The notes under the pieces were generated by a model. That model was not told the DNA's origin and did no database searches. It was given only the letters and a program-made list of their open reading frames with translations. A stretch of 64,000 nt of DNA from Cladorhizidae sp. MBARI D1340-BT2 (lineage: Eukaryota > Porifera > Demospongiae > Poecilosclerida > Cladorhizidae): NCBI GenBank assembly GCA_028752905.1, contig JAQNBH010000010.1, forward strand, positions 10,182,993 to 10,246,992, in the 5' to 3' direction. Positions 10,046 through 21,346 of the stretch are shown here, in pieces. A program made the translations under genes and the position numbers. Each line of letters starts with the position of its first letter. The first letter of the stretch is position 1.

Positions 10046-11475
10046 ACCACATCCAACATAGTTACAGTTCCACCGAGTGTGCCTAAAGAACAACATCAAC
10101 TGCATATATCAGTGCCCCACACTAACACCATTTCACCTTAACTCCTATCTCAGCTCTCTCCAACTCCTCTGCCATTCTCATCAAATAAATGTTGAAAAGA
10201 AAGGACATTGCTGCCCCTATTCTCAACAGTGAACCACCTAACTCCTTCCGTTCAATATTATCCTTCTATCCACCCCACCTTACAAACCAGCACATATCCT
10301 TACATCTACAGCACACTGCCCCAAATTGTGCCACAGTCCCTCCCTGTGTACACTATCATATGCCTTGCTTATGTCCAGGAAAGCCAGATATGAACTCTTC
10401 TTCTCCCTATTCCTCACTTCACAACCTCCTTTTAAAACAACCACTGGTCCGAACATCCCCTCCAACTCGTAAATCCTCCCTGATCTTCTGTCAAAATTCT
10501 ATCCCCACCCAATCTCCTCGCAAACAACCTTACAAACACCTTCACACCAGTACAAATCAATCAGTCGCCCTTAATTCCCGACTTGGTCCTCATCGGCATC
10601 ATGGTGAGGTACCAAACTCCTCTTCCAGTCCCACTGGGCAGCAGTCACTCCTATCACCACATTCATCACCTGCAGCATCACCTCCACAATCTTCAACCTC
10701 CATACACATCAGCATCTCATTCAACATTCCTTCGGGGCCTGGGGCCTTTCCTCTCTTGAAACAATCATTACCTCTACTACTTGTTCCCTACTTACTTCCT
10801 CACACATAATTAACAGAAATTGTGGGACTATGGTTTCCTCTTTTTTTTTTCCATGGCTCTTCTCATGCTGCGATCACCTCCACCACCTCGTCTTCCTCCT
10901 CCCATCATCCTTCACTCATAATCTTTCACTCCTTTTATCCTTCTCTCCTTCCTCTTTGCATTCCAAAACAGTGTACAACTACTCCGACATGCTCTGTAAT
11001 CTTCTTTATAGCTCAATTCCTTTCTCTTTCCTAAAATCTTTTTCATTTCCTTTCTTGCTTCTCTGTAGTCATCCCATAATTGTCTTAATGTAGCCTCCCC
11101 CTCCTATCTTTCCTTGCTTCCCTCAACTTCTTATGTTTCTTCTGCCTGACACCAATTAACCTCACCACCTCCTCTGACCACCATCCGTCTGACCTGTAAT
11201 CTTCTTCCTTCTAATTCTGCAGTCAAAAGTTTCTCCTACTGTGCATTTCTTCAACTATGTTTCTTTCCAACTCTTGCTTAAGCTCTCTCATCTCCTCTTC
11301 CCACCCTATGAACATTTCCTTCCCTGCCTCCTGATACTCCTCCCAGTCTAGGTTATCATGACTCACCATTTACATCGCTCTCTTCTCACTTGTACCTCTC
11401 TCATACCCCAATAATTTCTCCCCATAAGGTTATGGTCAGGCCTCAGCTTCCTCCCCATCTTCTTACTAACATCAC
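10046..11475 (-). mobile_element. Non-LTR retrotransposon (LINE), 5' part of the interrupted copy
   Basis: On the minus strand, from about 11475 down, there are traces of the end of an endonuclease domain (R-P-D-H-N-L near 11420), a basic inter-domain region, then reverse transcriptase motif A: Y-L-A-F-L-D-I-S-K-A-Y-D-S-V near 10350-10400. Further on N-I-Y-L-M-R-M-A-E-E-L-E and A-L-I-Y-A-V-D-V-V near 10100, where the catalytic YADD has become YAVD. It then meets the LTR element at its target duplication and resumes at 4535. 5' truncated, many stops; a dead copy. The first and last ten bases here include the right ACCAC duplication (10046-10050). Confidence 0.75.
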
Positions 11476-12082
11476 AGCAGTAATGGACTAACCTACATTG
11501 TTTTGTGGTGCATAATTGTACTGATCTCATGCATTGCTGGTTCTGCTAGCAAAACAATACCAAACTATGGGCTTGATTCATGTGTGTCCATTTGGCATAG
11601 AGAGGTATAGAGTTGTGACTGTATAGGAGGCTTTTTCAAATATTTAAGCTATAATACCGAAGTTACTTATTATGGCAATAACTGTATGTCTTTGAACTGT
11701 TATATGTTGGTCAGGGTGGTAGTTCAGTAGGAAGTACTGGACAATGACACAATGTGTGAGTGAACCTTGTGCAGTCACCAAGGCATGTGTGAAGTTATGG
11801 AACCTAGACCTCAAGTAATCTGATCAATGAGGTGAGAATCCTACACAGTGCAGGCAAGATAGATCCAGGAATGAACCAGGTAATAAAGCTGAAATAACAT
11901 ATACTCAATAATAATTACTTTTTGGTTTATATTGTTTATTTAATTGGGAAAACATTTGAGGAATCATCACAATACTATATAATGGCTGTTCAAGGTAAGT
12001 AGTTGTAGTAGTACATCAATGGATATGCTAATTATTGGTACATATATACTATAAGGTGAAGTTCACTCTACATTGTTATGTG
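11476..12082. other. No gene seen
   Basis: AT-rich spacer. A sequence resembling a tRNA A-box occurs near 11720, but no matching B-box at tRNA distance. Confidence 0.4.
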
Positions 12083-13240
12083 TTAGTAGAAGAAGTGTCT
12101 GGCTCTTGCTGTTGACGGTAAAAAACCTGCATTGCATACAGCCAGAAAAATGCAATGTTTGCCACAACATTGAGTGCTGTCACTTTCATTAAAGCAGCAA
12201 TGTTTATCACAGGTTTTTCTGAGTACATTTGACATTTCTTTCTTGACACTGAAAAGTGTGCGTGATTGTATGATAGGATGCACTACGGATTGTGACAGTA
12301 GAGTTAGGTAGCTAAAGGATGCCTTGAAGACAAGTGCATCTAAAGAAGTTGAAGATTCGATTGACTCATATGCTATTCCTGATGTCAATATCACCATTAC
12401 TGGGATCCACGTGATGGCATTGATGATCAAAATTGCGAAGAATGCTTTTATCACCCTGGTTTCTTGTTTGCTTTTTTCTTGATTGATTCTCCTTAATAAG
12501 TTGTCCACCTATTTTTGCTGATTCATCATCTTGTAGTGCTTTCTGATTGACTTCAGTGCTATACAAAACAGCCACACATTGGTCACAACTGATATTATAG
12601 CGAGTACCATTCCTACTAGGAACAAGAGTAATAAGTACCAAGTGTTCTCAGCTAATCTATAGCCACTGAAAGCTACTGTACACATCAATGAACGCTTATT
12701 AAAAGATAAAACACCAAATCCAAATATTGGTGTGAAGGATACTGCAGTGCTCAGCAACCATGCTACTACAATCAGTGAATCTTGACTGTCATGTACTTTT
12801 TATATCGCAATGGCCTCCAGATGAACACAAATCTGTTCACTGATATGAGAGTATATGTGAAGCCAGAGGCAAATGCGAAGATGTGGAAGAGCAATCCCAT
12901 TTGACATATTTGGCTTCATACATAATCAGTGTCACTGATCAAAAAGTTGTCTACAATTCCAGTGATTATCGTCATGGGCATAACTAGGATACAAATCAGA
13001 AGGTCTGCTGTAGATAGACTTAGCAGTAGCATCACGGCAGGATCAGTAGATAGATGCTTTCTGAAGATATTTATGATGACATAGGCATTGAATGGTGTTC
13101 CAATTATAAAGAACAACATGCTCACAATGGTGACGATATATCTGTTATAGAAGCTGCTTCTTGTATATAGGTGTCCATTCTTCAACAGTGATTGAGTCCT
13201 TACTAAGATTTGCTATCAAACAAGTGTAGTTGCTAACCAT
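12083..13240 (-). pseudogene. Rhodopsin-like (class A) GPCR pseudogene, single exon
   Basis: The natural start is probably ATG at 13240: the first 32 codons hold two N-glycosylation sites (N-Y-T, N-L-S), as expected for an extracellular N-terminus. After a frame change near 13150 come TM1 (Y-I-V-T-I-V-S-M-L-F-F), TM2 with L-S-T-A-D-L-L, a TGA (12918-12916), TM3 with a conserved Cys and I-S-V-N-R-F-V-F-I-W-R-P-L-R-Y in place of DRY, a second frame change near 12780, TM4, an extracellular-loop Cys, TM5, a TAG just above 12508, TM6 (N-A-I-T-W-I-P) and TM7 ending H-P-I-I-Q instead of NPxxY. Such receptors signal through G proteins at the plasma membrane; this copy is broken at least four times. 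Ligand unknown. Confidence 0.8.
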
Positions 13241-13325
13241 TTTTCCGAATGTCACGGTCTTACGGCGGTTAACAATATATCGCAAGTCAATCCGCGTTCC
13301 GTCCTTGCGCAGTCTCTGGATGAGC

Positions 13326-13409
13326 AGGCTCCCCTCCTGCTGGTGATGCTACGAACTTCAATTGGATAGGCTCCCCTCCTGCTGGTGATGCTACGAACTT
13401 CAATTGGAT
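13326..13409. repeat. Perfect 42-bp tandem duplication
   Basis: AGGCTCCCCTCCTGCTGG... repeats exactly at 13326-13367 and 13368-13409, in a GC-richer patch upstream of the GPCR pseudogene. Confidence 0.9.
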
Positions 13410-14158
13410 ATGAAAGAATGCGCAGGCGCCAATCAGAATCATCACGTGTGAACTTTACACTCTTTCACGCTCTCTTGGAATATGAAGCTTTACCTAACCT
13501 CTGGCTAGCGACTATAAAGATCTTAGGGCCAAAGACATTGCCTGGAAGGAAGTGGTCTTAATTACTTGAAGTCTTAACAGAAATAACTTGGTACTTTAAT
13601 TTTAGATTGTGATAAAATGAATAGATTTTCATTTCACAGGGAGAATCTGTTGTTTGCCATAAATGCTCAGTTTTACTTTATCAAATTGGAAATGATGATG
13701 ACTGCATCTTGCACTGATCATGGAGTGGAAATGTGTTGTATGTGTGTGTGTGTGAAAGACTAAAAAATAATGTTATCTTCTATTACCATGTTTGAGAGGA
13801 GAGAGGAGGGCACATAAATGAGGGCATGGACAATAATGCTGGAATAGGAACCAGAATCAACTCGAAACATCCGACAAAACTTGTTTATTTCTAGCTAGGT
13901 CTCTGAGACGGTTTACGAAAACCATTACTATAATAATTATATCAAAATTTAGTTCTATCTAGCAAGATAATCTATCTTATCTAGCTATGCATTGAAAATT
14001 ATTTGTGTTTAAAATCATCCATAATTGTGAATTTTTATACCTTCCTTGCTAGTACTTGTCGTCATCACCATCGAAAAACTTCCTTAAGCTCTGGTAAAGC
14101 CCCTATACATTATCTTTCAATGTTTCTAAACTGGAAGGAGTGGAACAAAAGTATGTCA
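13410..14158. other. No gene seen
   Basis: AT-rich spacer with a TG run near 13741-13753; nothing recognisable. Confidence 0.4.
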
Positions 14159-15593
14159 AGGGAGACAGTTGCATTTTTAATTTTTACTTGTGGTTACAAC
14201 TTTAGAGCTCTGTAGATTCTGCAAACTTCATGGTATAGACTTGATTTATAGCTCAAAAGATAGGTCTCTCTGTGTGCTCTCTTTTGATACTAAAATATGT
14301 TTCATAAGTATAACTATAGGCAAGATACTAGACCCTAAAGTGGAGCGACCTCAAAAACCTGATTCCCAAAATCTCATTCAAAATAACTCCAGATTGCTAA
14401 GAGCTAAAGATTTGAAATTGGTACAAGTGGCTAGAGGAAGCCCTAGGCTATTCAATGAACTTCAGAAGCTTCACCTCGTGAGCATAGTTTGTGCCCTCAA
14501 GATCTTTATATGAAGCTATTTCCTGCTGTGACCTACTACATGAATGTGATATCCCCTTTCTTAACCTTCCACCATCTTCTAGAGCTCGACAAAATAAAGG
14601 CTGCATTCCTTAAGAAGGCACTTGCCGTCCACCAGAATGCTTCCTCAACCCTTGTTCATAAACTCATTAGAACGTTGAAGATATGAAGATGAGAGCATAC
14701 ATTTTTGCAGGCAATGCCTGGGACCAATACAGACGTCACCGAGAAGGGAGACTCCATAATATATCGTCTAAGTTTGGCACAGATGGCCCGGCTGTCGAAA
14801 CTTCAAGATGGAGGGAACCAAACCAGAGGGAGAGACATATATTTACTAAAACCACAGTTCACGGGTTTCATTATCTGATGTGTTGTTTCACAAACTGTTA
14901 TGATTGATCCCAGCTGCATTTGTGTCCTATGCTTAGAGCCTGCAGATATTTATCATTTCGCTTCCTGTGAATCCGGTAGTGGTATGTCCCTTCCCAAATT
15001 TGTTGAATTATGAAAAGATTAGGAGAGTAAGGACCAAGATTCTTGTCTGAAGCTACTATTAGTGCTATTATTATAATTTACTTACACTATATATATATTC
15101 TGCATAATATTATATACATGTATTGTCCAGCTGGGACGAAATTGAAAAAAAGAAGAAAATAAGAAAGAAGATTAAAATTTTAGTATGTGGTCAAGCGGCG
15201 GGTGGAGAATTGACTACGTTGAAAATCAACATAATCAATTCCCCCCCCCCCTCCCCCCCGCACGCTTGACCACGTAATTACATTTTCACGCCTAATGAAA
15301 AAGGTCATTGAATAGAGGCAGGCTGCCAACTAGCCACTGGTACCAATTCAAATCTTTAACACTTAGCAATCTGGAGTTATTTTGGATGAGGTTTTTGGGA
15401 TGCAGGTTTTTGAAGTCCCTCCACTTTAGGGTCTAGTAACTTGCTAGTTAAACATATTTTAGTAACAAAAGAGTGCACACATCTTTTGAGCTATATATCA
15501 AGTCCATACCATGAAGTTTGCAGAATCTACGGAGCTCTAAATTTGTAACCACAAGTTTTAAAAAAAGTTAAAAAAAAAATCAACTGTCTCCCC
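14159..15593. mobile_element. Foldback-like element with long imperfect inverted repeats
   Basis: The segment 14159-14458 reappears as its reverse complement at about 15304-15593 with scattered mismatches and small indels (for example TAGACCCTAAAGTGGAG in one arm and CTCCACTTTAGGGTCTA in the other). About 0.85 kb separates the arms. No transposase is seen in the interior, and I did not find a convincing target duplication, so both element status and exact ends are inference. Open frames here are short and look spurious. Confidence 0.55.
15184..15276. repeat. Palindromic hairpin inside the foldback element
   Basis: ATGTGGTCAAGCG at the left and CGCTTGACCACGTA at the right pair, and GTTG-AAAAT-CAAC forms the tip. 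One arm includes a long C/T-only tract (15240-15259). Resembles the tip of a MITE-type hairpin. Confidence 0.6.
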
Positions 15594-17174
15594 TTTAGAC
15601 CTTGAAATTGTCTTTAAGATCCAGAAGCTTCAAAACAGACACTAAAATATGACAAACTCTACACATTTGAGTGCTTGTAATAGCTGTGAGAAATGTATTG
15701 CTTCAAACCTCATCTCTATATTAAAAGCAAGGTCCAAAGAAAAAATCCTAATTTTTTAACACACAGAGCTTAGGTTAGCTTGACCTGTGCAACTTAGTTT
15801 GTTAAGGTTTTCAATACTGCTCTAGAATGCTGTGAGAGAGCTACACCTATCACATCTCTATTAGCAGGTACACCGGTCTAGTATAGGACCAAAGAAGGAA
15901 GTGTAGTCATAAAAAAATTAAATGCTAGCTGCTACATTAATCCCCAATGTCTACGAGTTCAGTTTTGTCTAGCTATGGTTGTGTGATTACATTTTTGAAA
16001 TAAAATTATGTAGTCTTGTATACGAGCGGATTGTTGCCTGCATTGGCATACTAGTACATTTACCATAGTTACATGCGCACAACCACAGATTGTGATATTT
16101 TTGGTGGAAGAACAGCTAGCTGTTTATTTGCCATATTGGATAAGGAAAATAGACTTCAGAAAACAAGAGTGAGAGAAAAGTGAAAACAAACTTCTGAAAG
16201 AGCAGAACAAAGAGAACTTTGATTGGGAAAAATAGAACGAGATATAGCTATGTGAGTGTAGCACAGCATCCCACAATGGAGAAGCTTCTTAGGATTCATT
16301 CTGACTTGACCATTCTGTTCATCAACAAACTCTAGCAATGGACATGTTTTGCCAAAATGGAAATGATGGACACACTCAAAGGTTTTTAAATTGGAAATGA
16401 TAGTCACTGTTAATATTGAGCTGGTACTCTGATAACTGTAAGCAATTTATTACTCTTAGCTACTTTTCATATTATAATCCAATCTGATGACATCAATAAT
16501 TTACTGGTCACTGTATAGTGTTAGGCATGCAGCTATGCTTGGAGTTAAGGCGGTACCAATCCATTTGTTTAAAAAAAATAAAAAAATTATAGATAATTAT
16601 TCATTCTATAGTATAGTTCATGTAGTATATCTATTTCAAGTTTCAGAGCATTTGAAGGAAAGTTATACACACTTTTGTCCATGCTATTGACTACATAAAT
16701 TCGAAGTTACGAACCTGAAAGGAAGATAGAGAACATAATAATGTACTTTTTTCAAGAGCCGCTATCTCAAAATGAGTTAGTGTGCACATAACTGGGCCAT
16801 GCTTTGTCCTAAATCAACTTTTAATATAATCATTTGGAAGCTCTTTTCATACTGAATAGAAAGAATCTACTAAAAAAAATCTATGTAGGAGATATAAGCC
16901 CTGGAATGTTGCTAATCATGAGCAAATTACTGACCTTTCTTAAAAATCCATTTTACAAGTTATATTCTAAATGCATGTCTGTGGGTTCTCTAAGTGCTGT
17001 CAAAATTGCAAGTGGTTATGTCACACAGGTGTTGCAATAATGTGAAATCACATGGATGTCCACAATACAGACTAGGATGATGCTAGGTCAAAACTAAACT
17101 TACCATTGGAAAGGTCTCTGAATGAGCAGCATTTTGGCACTAATTTCAACACCATAGTGTATAGAACAAAAAAG
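15594..17174. other. No recognised gene
   Basis: AT-rich. An 83-codon minus reading at 16407-16156 is open from ATG and has several Cys/His residues, but I recognise nothing in it and it may be chance. Confidence 0.35.
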
Positions 17175-17468
17175 TTATAAACGATTCAAAAAAGATTCCC
17201 AGAAATGGATAAGCCGCGCCTTAAGGTATAGCTTGTAACTGGACAGTACTCTGGTGACCGCAACTATCAATTCGGGATTACCAGAGGAAAACTCCGACAA
17301 TGGGCACTTGATCCACTGCTCCTGCTCTTTCCAGTAGTAGGAAGATAGGATTTTTCTCATTCTTCCAAATTCACTAGCAGGTGATGGTTTCAGCTCACTC
17401 AAAAGAGATACATCTCGCTGCTCCGACTCTTCACATGTCTTCTTCTCTGTCACTTTAGGAAGTCTCAT
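17175..17468 (-). CDS. Hypothetical 97-aa reading frame
   Basis: ATG-initiated minus frame with balanced composition: a charged, Glu/Lys/Ser-rich first half and a more hydrophobic Trp/Tyr/Leu-containing second half. No family, signal peptide or zinc motif is evident, and no splice structure could be confirmed. It could equally be a fragment of an old gene or a chance open frame. Confidence 0.2.
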   Translation of the reverse strand: MRLPKVTEKKTCEESEQRDVSLLSELKPSPASEFGRMRKILSSYYWKEQEQWIKCPLSEFSSGNPELIVAVTRVLSSYKLYLKARLIHFWESFLNRL

Positions 17469-18236
17469 TATCAGGTTAGACTACCCAACATTTCAGTAAC
17501 TAGATTGCAAATGCTTGAAGTAGAAGGATCAAATTGATGAACCCTATTGAAGATAGCAAAGCATGCACATACCAAGCAAGGCTTTTACAGCTGTCACTGC
17601 CTGTGCTATCAGTTCAATAATAAAAGCCTCTAGTGTTAGTGGAAAGCATGTTTGTACTGTATAGGTGTCATGTTAAGAAATGAACATTCCTTAGCCATAG
17701 TAAGAATTATGTCACAGCAATATTTCATCTATTAGTCTATATAGCATAATGGAAGAATCAGCATACTAGCCTCAGGCGTAATCCTTATAAACTCTTCTAT
17801 CTTGAATCACGTGCATTTTTTTGGTGTAAAATACGTAGCCAGAGTGATTGTTGAGGCAATGATTGTTTTTGTTCTTGAAGAAGACTGAAGTATTTCAGTT
17901 GAAATATTGGAAATAGCAAAGTATTTGTTGTTGGTGGCTAAAATTCCTTGAACAAGTTATCTTCTTTATGTACATTTCCAGTAGTTAAAGTAATTTTTTT
18001 AGTGAGTTAGAGAGCTCTAGAAATCATTTAGGGCGAGTTGTTTGTTTTGGAATAACATGGTTGTAAGATAAACATTTTACTGGTTTGTTTCCCAAACTAT
18101 GAAATCTACCAAGAAAATGATTTTGGTACTGAAAAGTAATATCCTGTGACATTTTACTACTGTCAAACCTTTTTTTCTGACTACAAATGAAACATGTCCA
18201 TCTTCATTTCAGAAGATGCTGCTCGTGAAAAACAAG
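17469..18236. other. No gene seen
   Basis: AT-rich spacer up to the target duplication of the next element. Confidence 0.4.
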
Positions 18237-18240
18237 GTAC

Positions 18241-18375
18241 TGAAGCGATTACTAAAAGAGAATAGCAACTTTCTTTTCTACTCCACGAGAACAGCACAAC
18301 ATATCTGACAAGTAATACCCAGTCGGTAAAGATCGACAAAACGCAAACATATAGGTTCGAAATATGTCCCCTATA
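18241..18375 (-). repeat. 3' LTR of CsRn1-like element (135 bp)
   Basis: Identical to 22234-22368 except 18374 (T versus C at 22367). That change turns the element-sense terminal TG into TA. Target duplication GTAC lies at 18237-18240. Confidence 0.92.
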
Positions 18376-19951
18376 TAACCCCCCCCAGAACCGAAATGTA
18401 TCTTGTTGGAGGAAAAATCTGACGACCTGCTCTGGTGCGGTGTGGCAGCAGGGTATCTGTGGGCTGTGAAGCTTGAACTGGAGCGGATGTGGGCGGTGAA
18501 GCCTGAACCGGAGAGGGAGAAAGTGTTTGCTGACGTTTACCTGGAGGACGGCCTCGAGGACGTGGCTGTGCTACCTGAACAGGGCTATCGAAGTCTTGGT
18601 GGGCCAGCTTCAATCTGTCGACTGTGATGATCTCTGTCTTGCCACCAATGTCAACTTTGAAAGTCTTAGGTCCACTCTCGATGACCCTGAAAGGGCCCTC
18701 GTAGGGGCGCTGTAGGGGTGTACGATGAGCGTCACGACGGATGAAAATGAACTTGGCCTTTTGTAGGTCAGCGGGAACTGCCATAGGTGTAAGACCGTGT
18801 TGAGAGGTAGGGATAGGGGCCAGTGTGCCCACTTGGTCCCGCAATCGCTGAAGTTGGAAGCTGTGGTCTGACTGCCGGCCATGGTTGGCAATGAAATCCC
18901 CGGGGACAGTGAGTGGGTAACCGTAAACCAGCTCAGCTGAAGAGCATCCCAAGTCTTCCTTGGGAGCTGTACTGATTCCTAAAAGCACCCATGGTAACTC
19001 AGCACTCCAGTTGGGGCCGGTTAAGCGAGCTCGCAAAGCTGACTTCATGTGCCGATGGAATCGCTCAACAAGGCCATTCGACTGTGGGTGGTAGGAGGTC
19101 GTGTGATGCAGCTTAATTCCCAACAACTGCGCGATGGATGCCCACAGCTGTGAAGTGAACTGTGATCCCCTGTCAGATGACATGTCCATAGGAACACCGA
19201 AACGGGCAATCCAATGTGTGATCAAAGCTTGGGCGCAGGTGGTGGTGGATGTATTGGAGAGAGGGATTGCTTCGGGCCATCGGGTAAATCGGTCTACCAC
19301 AGTGAGGAGATAGGTGAATCCATTGGAAGGTGGAAGAGGGCCCACTATATCCACATTGATATGATCGAAACGTCGGTGAGGGACCTGGAATGTCTGAAGT
19401 GGAGCCCTGATGTGGCGCTGAACCTTGGATGTTTGACAAGGGATGCAGGCCTTGGCCCATATTCCAACCTGCTTACGGAGGCCGTGCCAGATGAACTTTG
19501 AAGCCATAAGTTGTCGTGTAGTGCGCACGGAAGGATGGGATAGGCCATGCACCAGATCGAAAACCTTGCGTCTCCAACCAGCAGGAACAACAGGCCTGGG
19601 TTGGCCGGTGGAAATGTCACAAAGTAGAGTAACATCATTTGGTCCGAAAGAAATGTCTTCGAGTTTGAGACCAGAAATAGCCGTGCGGTAAGCTTGTACA
19701 TCAGGGTCGTCCTGTTGGCTGGCCGCCATGGCAGCATAATCAACTCCCTCGTGGATGGCATCAATTGTTACTCTGGAGAGTGCGTCGGCCACCTGGTTGT
19801 CTTTACCCTGTACATGTCGAATGTCTGTGGTAAACTCAGAGATGTAGGCGAGATGACGCTGTTGACGGGCAGACCAAGGGTCGGATATCTTGGCCATGGA
19901 GAAAGTGAGGGGCTTATGGTCTGTATACGCGATAAACGAACGACCCTCCAA
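18371..19951 (-). CDS. pol: pol: RNase H end and integrase (CsRn1-like)
   Basis: 526 codons, intact as a frame. The start is not a true initiation site; the frame continues RNase H after a one-base lesion near 19977. It has T-D-H-K-P-L (residues 10-15) and A-D-A-L-S-R (55-60) from RNase H, the integrase zinc module (H135, H139, C169, C172), and catalytic D201, D260 and E296 (35 residues between the last two). A GPF module follows (Y-E-G-P-F), then a Pro/Arg-rich tail ending in R-Y-I-S-V-L-G-G. Its stop lies in the purine tract at the LTR edge. Integrase inserts the element cDNA into nuclear DNA. Confidence 0.9.
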   Translation of the reverse strand: MEGRSFIAYTDHKPLTFSMAKISDPWSARQQRHLAYISEFTTDIRHVQGKDNQVADALSRVTIDAIHEGVDYAAMAASQQDDPDVQAYRTAISGLKLEDISFGPNDVTLLCDISTGQPRPVVPAGWRRKVFDLVHGLSHPSVRTTRQLMASKFIWHGLRKQVGIWAKACIPCQTSKVQRHIRAPLQTFQVPHRRFDHINVDIVGPLPPSNGFTYLLTVVDRFTRWPEAIPLSNTSTTTCAQALITHWIARFGVPMDMSSDRGSQFTSQLWASIAQLLGIKLHHTTSYHPQSNGLVERFHRHMKSALRARLTGPNWSAELPWVLLGISTAPKEDLGCSSAELVYGYPLTVPGDFIANHGRQSDHSFQLQRLRDQVGTLAPIPTSQHGLTPMAVPADLQKAKFIFIRRDAHRTPLQRPYEGPFRVIESGPKTFKVDIGGKTEIITVDRLKLAHQDFDSPVQVAQPRPRGRPPGKRQQTLSPSPVQASPPTSAPVQASQPTDTLLPHRTRAGRQIFPPTRYISVLGGVI

Positions 19952-20271
19952 AAAGTATCTGAAATGTCGTATTCCAAATAGAGAGCCAGCAGCTCACGGT
20001 CGAAAGCACTATACTTCCTTTCAGGTGAACGCAGCTGCTTGCTGAAGAATGCCAGGGGCTGCCAAATGCCATGCACTAACTGCTGGAGCACTGCACCCAC
20101 TGCCGACTCTGAAGCGTCCACCGTGAGCGAAGTAGGTGCATTGTGACGTGGATGTGTGAGCATTGTGGCTCCGGCCAATGCTCTCTTGGTGTCCCGAAAC
20201 GCGTTGACCATGACATCATTCCACTCCAAGGTCTTAGGTTTGCCGGACAAAGCTGAAAAGAGGGGTAACAT
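19768..20271 (-). pseudogene. pol: pol: RNase H, frame-shifted segment
   Basis: After a one-base disturbance near 20272 the frame carries [20 protein letters not shown] (catalytic Asp) and Y-S-A-F-D-R-E-L-L-A-L (catalytic Glu), then loses the family match near 19977, where the next frame takes over. The part below about 19977 is noise. RNase H removes the RNA strand during reverse transcription. Confidence 0.85.
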
Positions 20272-21346
20272 AATGAGCAGCGGCCGGAATGAAACGGTGG
20301 TAAAAATTTACCATACCCACAAACTCCTGGAGGCCCTTGACAGTGGTTGGCTGCCTGAACTGGCTAATGGCACTCACCTTATCAGGCAAAGGCATGGCGC
20401 CATGCTGAGTGATACGGTGTCCCAAGAAATCGATTTGGGAGAGGCCGAACTGACACTTTGCAACATTGAGAACCAGGCCGTGGTCCTGGAGGCGTTGGAA
20501 CAACTGACGAAGGTGGATCTTGTGCTCTGTGGCATCTCTGCTGGCCACCAGGATGTCGTCCAGGTAGACGAAGACAAATTCCAGGCCATGGCAGACAGTA
20601 TCCATCAAGCGCTGGAAAGCCTGGGCAGCATTCTTGAGCCCAAAAGGCATTCTGAGGAACTCATAGAGCCCAAACGGAGTGATGATGGCAGTTTTGGGCA
20701 CATCTGCTGCAACGACTGGGATCTGGTGATAACCGCGCACCAGGTCGACCTTCGAGAAAATATGAGCGCCGGCAAGGAGGGTTGAGAAATCCTGGATGTG
20801 AGGCACAGGGTAACGGTCAGGTACTGTAGCATCGTTGAGGCGTCTATAATCTCCGCAGGGGCGCCAACCCCCTGATGCCTTGGGAACCATGTGCAGCGGG
20901 GATGCCCAAGGGCTAGATGAGCGACGAATAATCCCCATGGATTCCATACTAGCGAATTCGGCCTTGGCGATTGCTAGCTTATCTGGCGGAAGGCGGCGGG
21001 CATGTGCATGTATCGGAGGACCCTTGGTGGTAATAAAGTGTTCCACGCCATGCTTGGTGGACGGTTGGGCAAATTTTGGGACAGTGACGTCTGGAAAATC
21101 TGAGAGAAGTATGTCGTACTGATGTGTGGAGCTTGAGATGGCATCCAGGTGAGGAGCAGACGTCGCAGCCTTCCCCAAAGGAATGGAGAGATAGGTCTCG
21201 GCATGCACGAGACGCTTGCCGTTGAGGTCAACTAGGAGAGAGTTGGAGCGCAGGAAATCAGCCCCCAGTAAAGGACGGGACACATCTGCAATGATGAAAT
21301 CCCATTCATATTGGTGTGAGGCAAAACATAACGAGATAGTTCGCAC
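20234..21346 (-). CDS. pol: pol: end of protease and reverse transcriptase (CsRn1-like)
   Basis: 370 codons open. The first part finishes the protease fold (L-L-G-A-D-F-L at 26-32). RT motifs: [18 protein letters not shown], catalytic D201 in [22 protein letters not shown] and Y-L-D-D at 261-264, then F-L-G-H and the F-Y-H-R-F-I-P connection. All RT catalytic Asp residues are present. The start codon given by the frame is internal; translation would come from upstream protease. Confidence 0.9.
   Translation of the reverse strand: MRTISLCFASHQYEWDFIIADVSRPLLGADFLRSNSLLVDLNGKRLVHAETYLSIPLGKAATSAPHLDAISSSTHQYDILLSDFPDVTVPKFAQPSTKHGVEHFITTKGPPIHAHARRLPPDKLAIAKAEFASMESMGIIRRSSSPWASPLHMVPKASGGWRPCGDYRRLNDATVPDRYPVPHIQDFSTLLAGAHIFSKVDLVRGYHQIPVVAADVPKTAIITPFGLYEFLRMPFGLKNAAQAFQRLMDTVCHGLEFVFVYLDDILVASRDATEHKIHLRQLFQRLQDHGLVLNVAKCQFGLSQIDFLGHRITQHGAMPLPDKVSAISQFRQPTTVKGLQEFVGMVNFYHRFIPAAAHYVTPLFSFVRQT

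Noticed and set aside
10189..11093. Plus-strand open frames including one of 206 codons
   Set aside because: Antisense shadow of the LINE, whose RT motif A lies on the minus strand here.
11715..11845. Possible tRNA-derived SINE head
   Set aside because: A-box-like TAGTTCAGTAGG and weak B-box-like string are about 110 bases apart; no tail or copies seen.
20156..20785. 209-codon plus frame
   Set aside because: Lies opposite the reverse transcriptase of the CsRn1-like element; no independent family signal.
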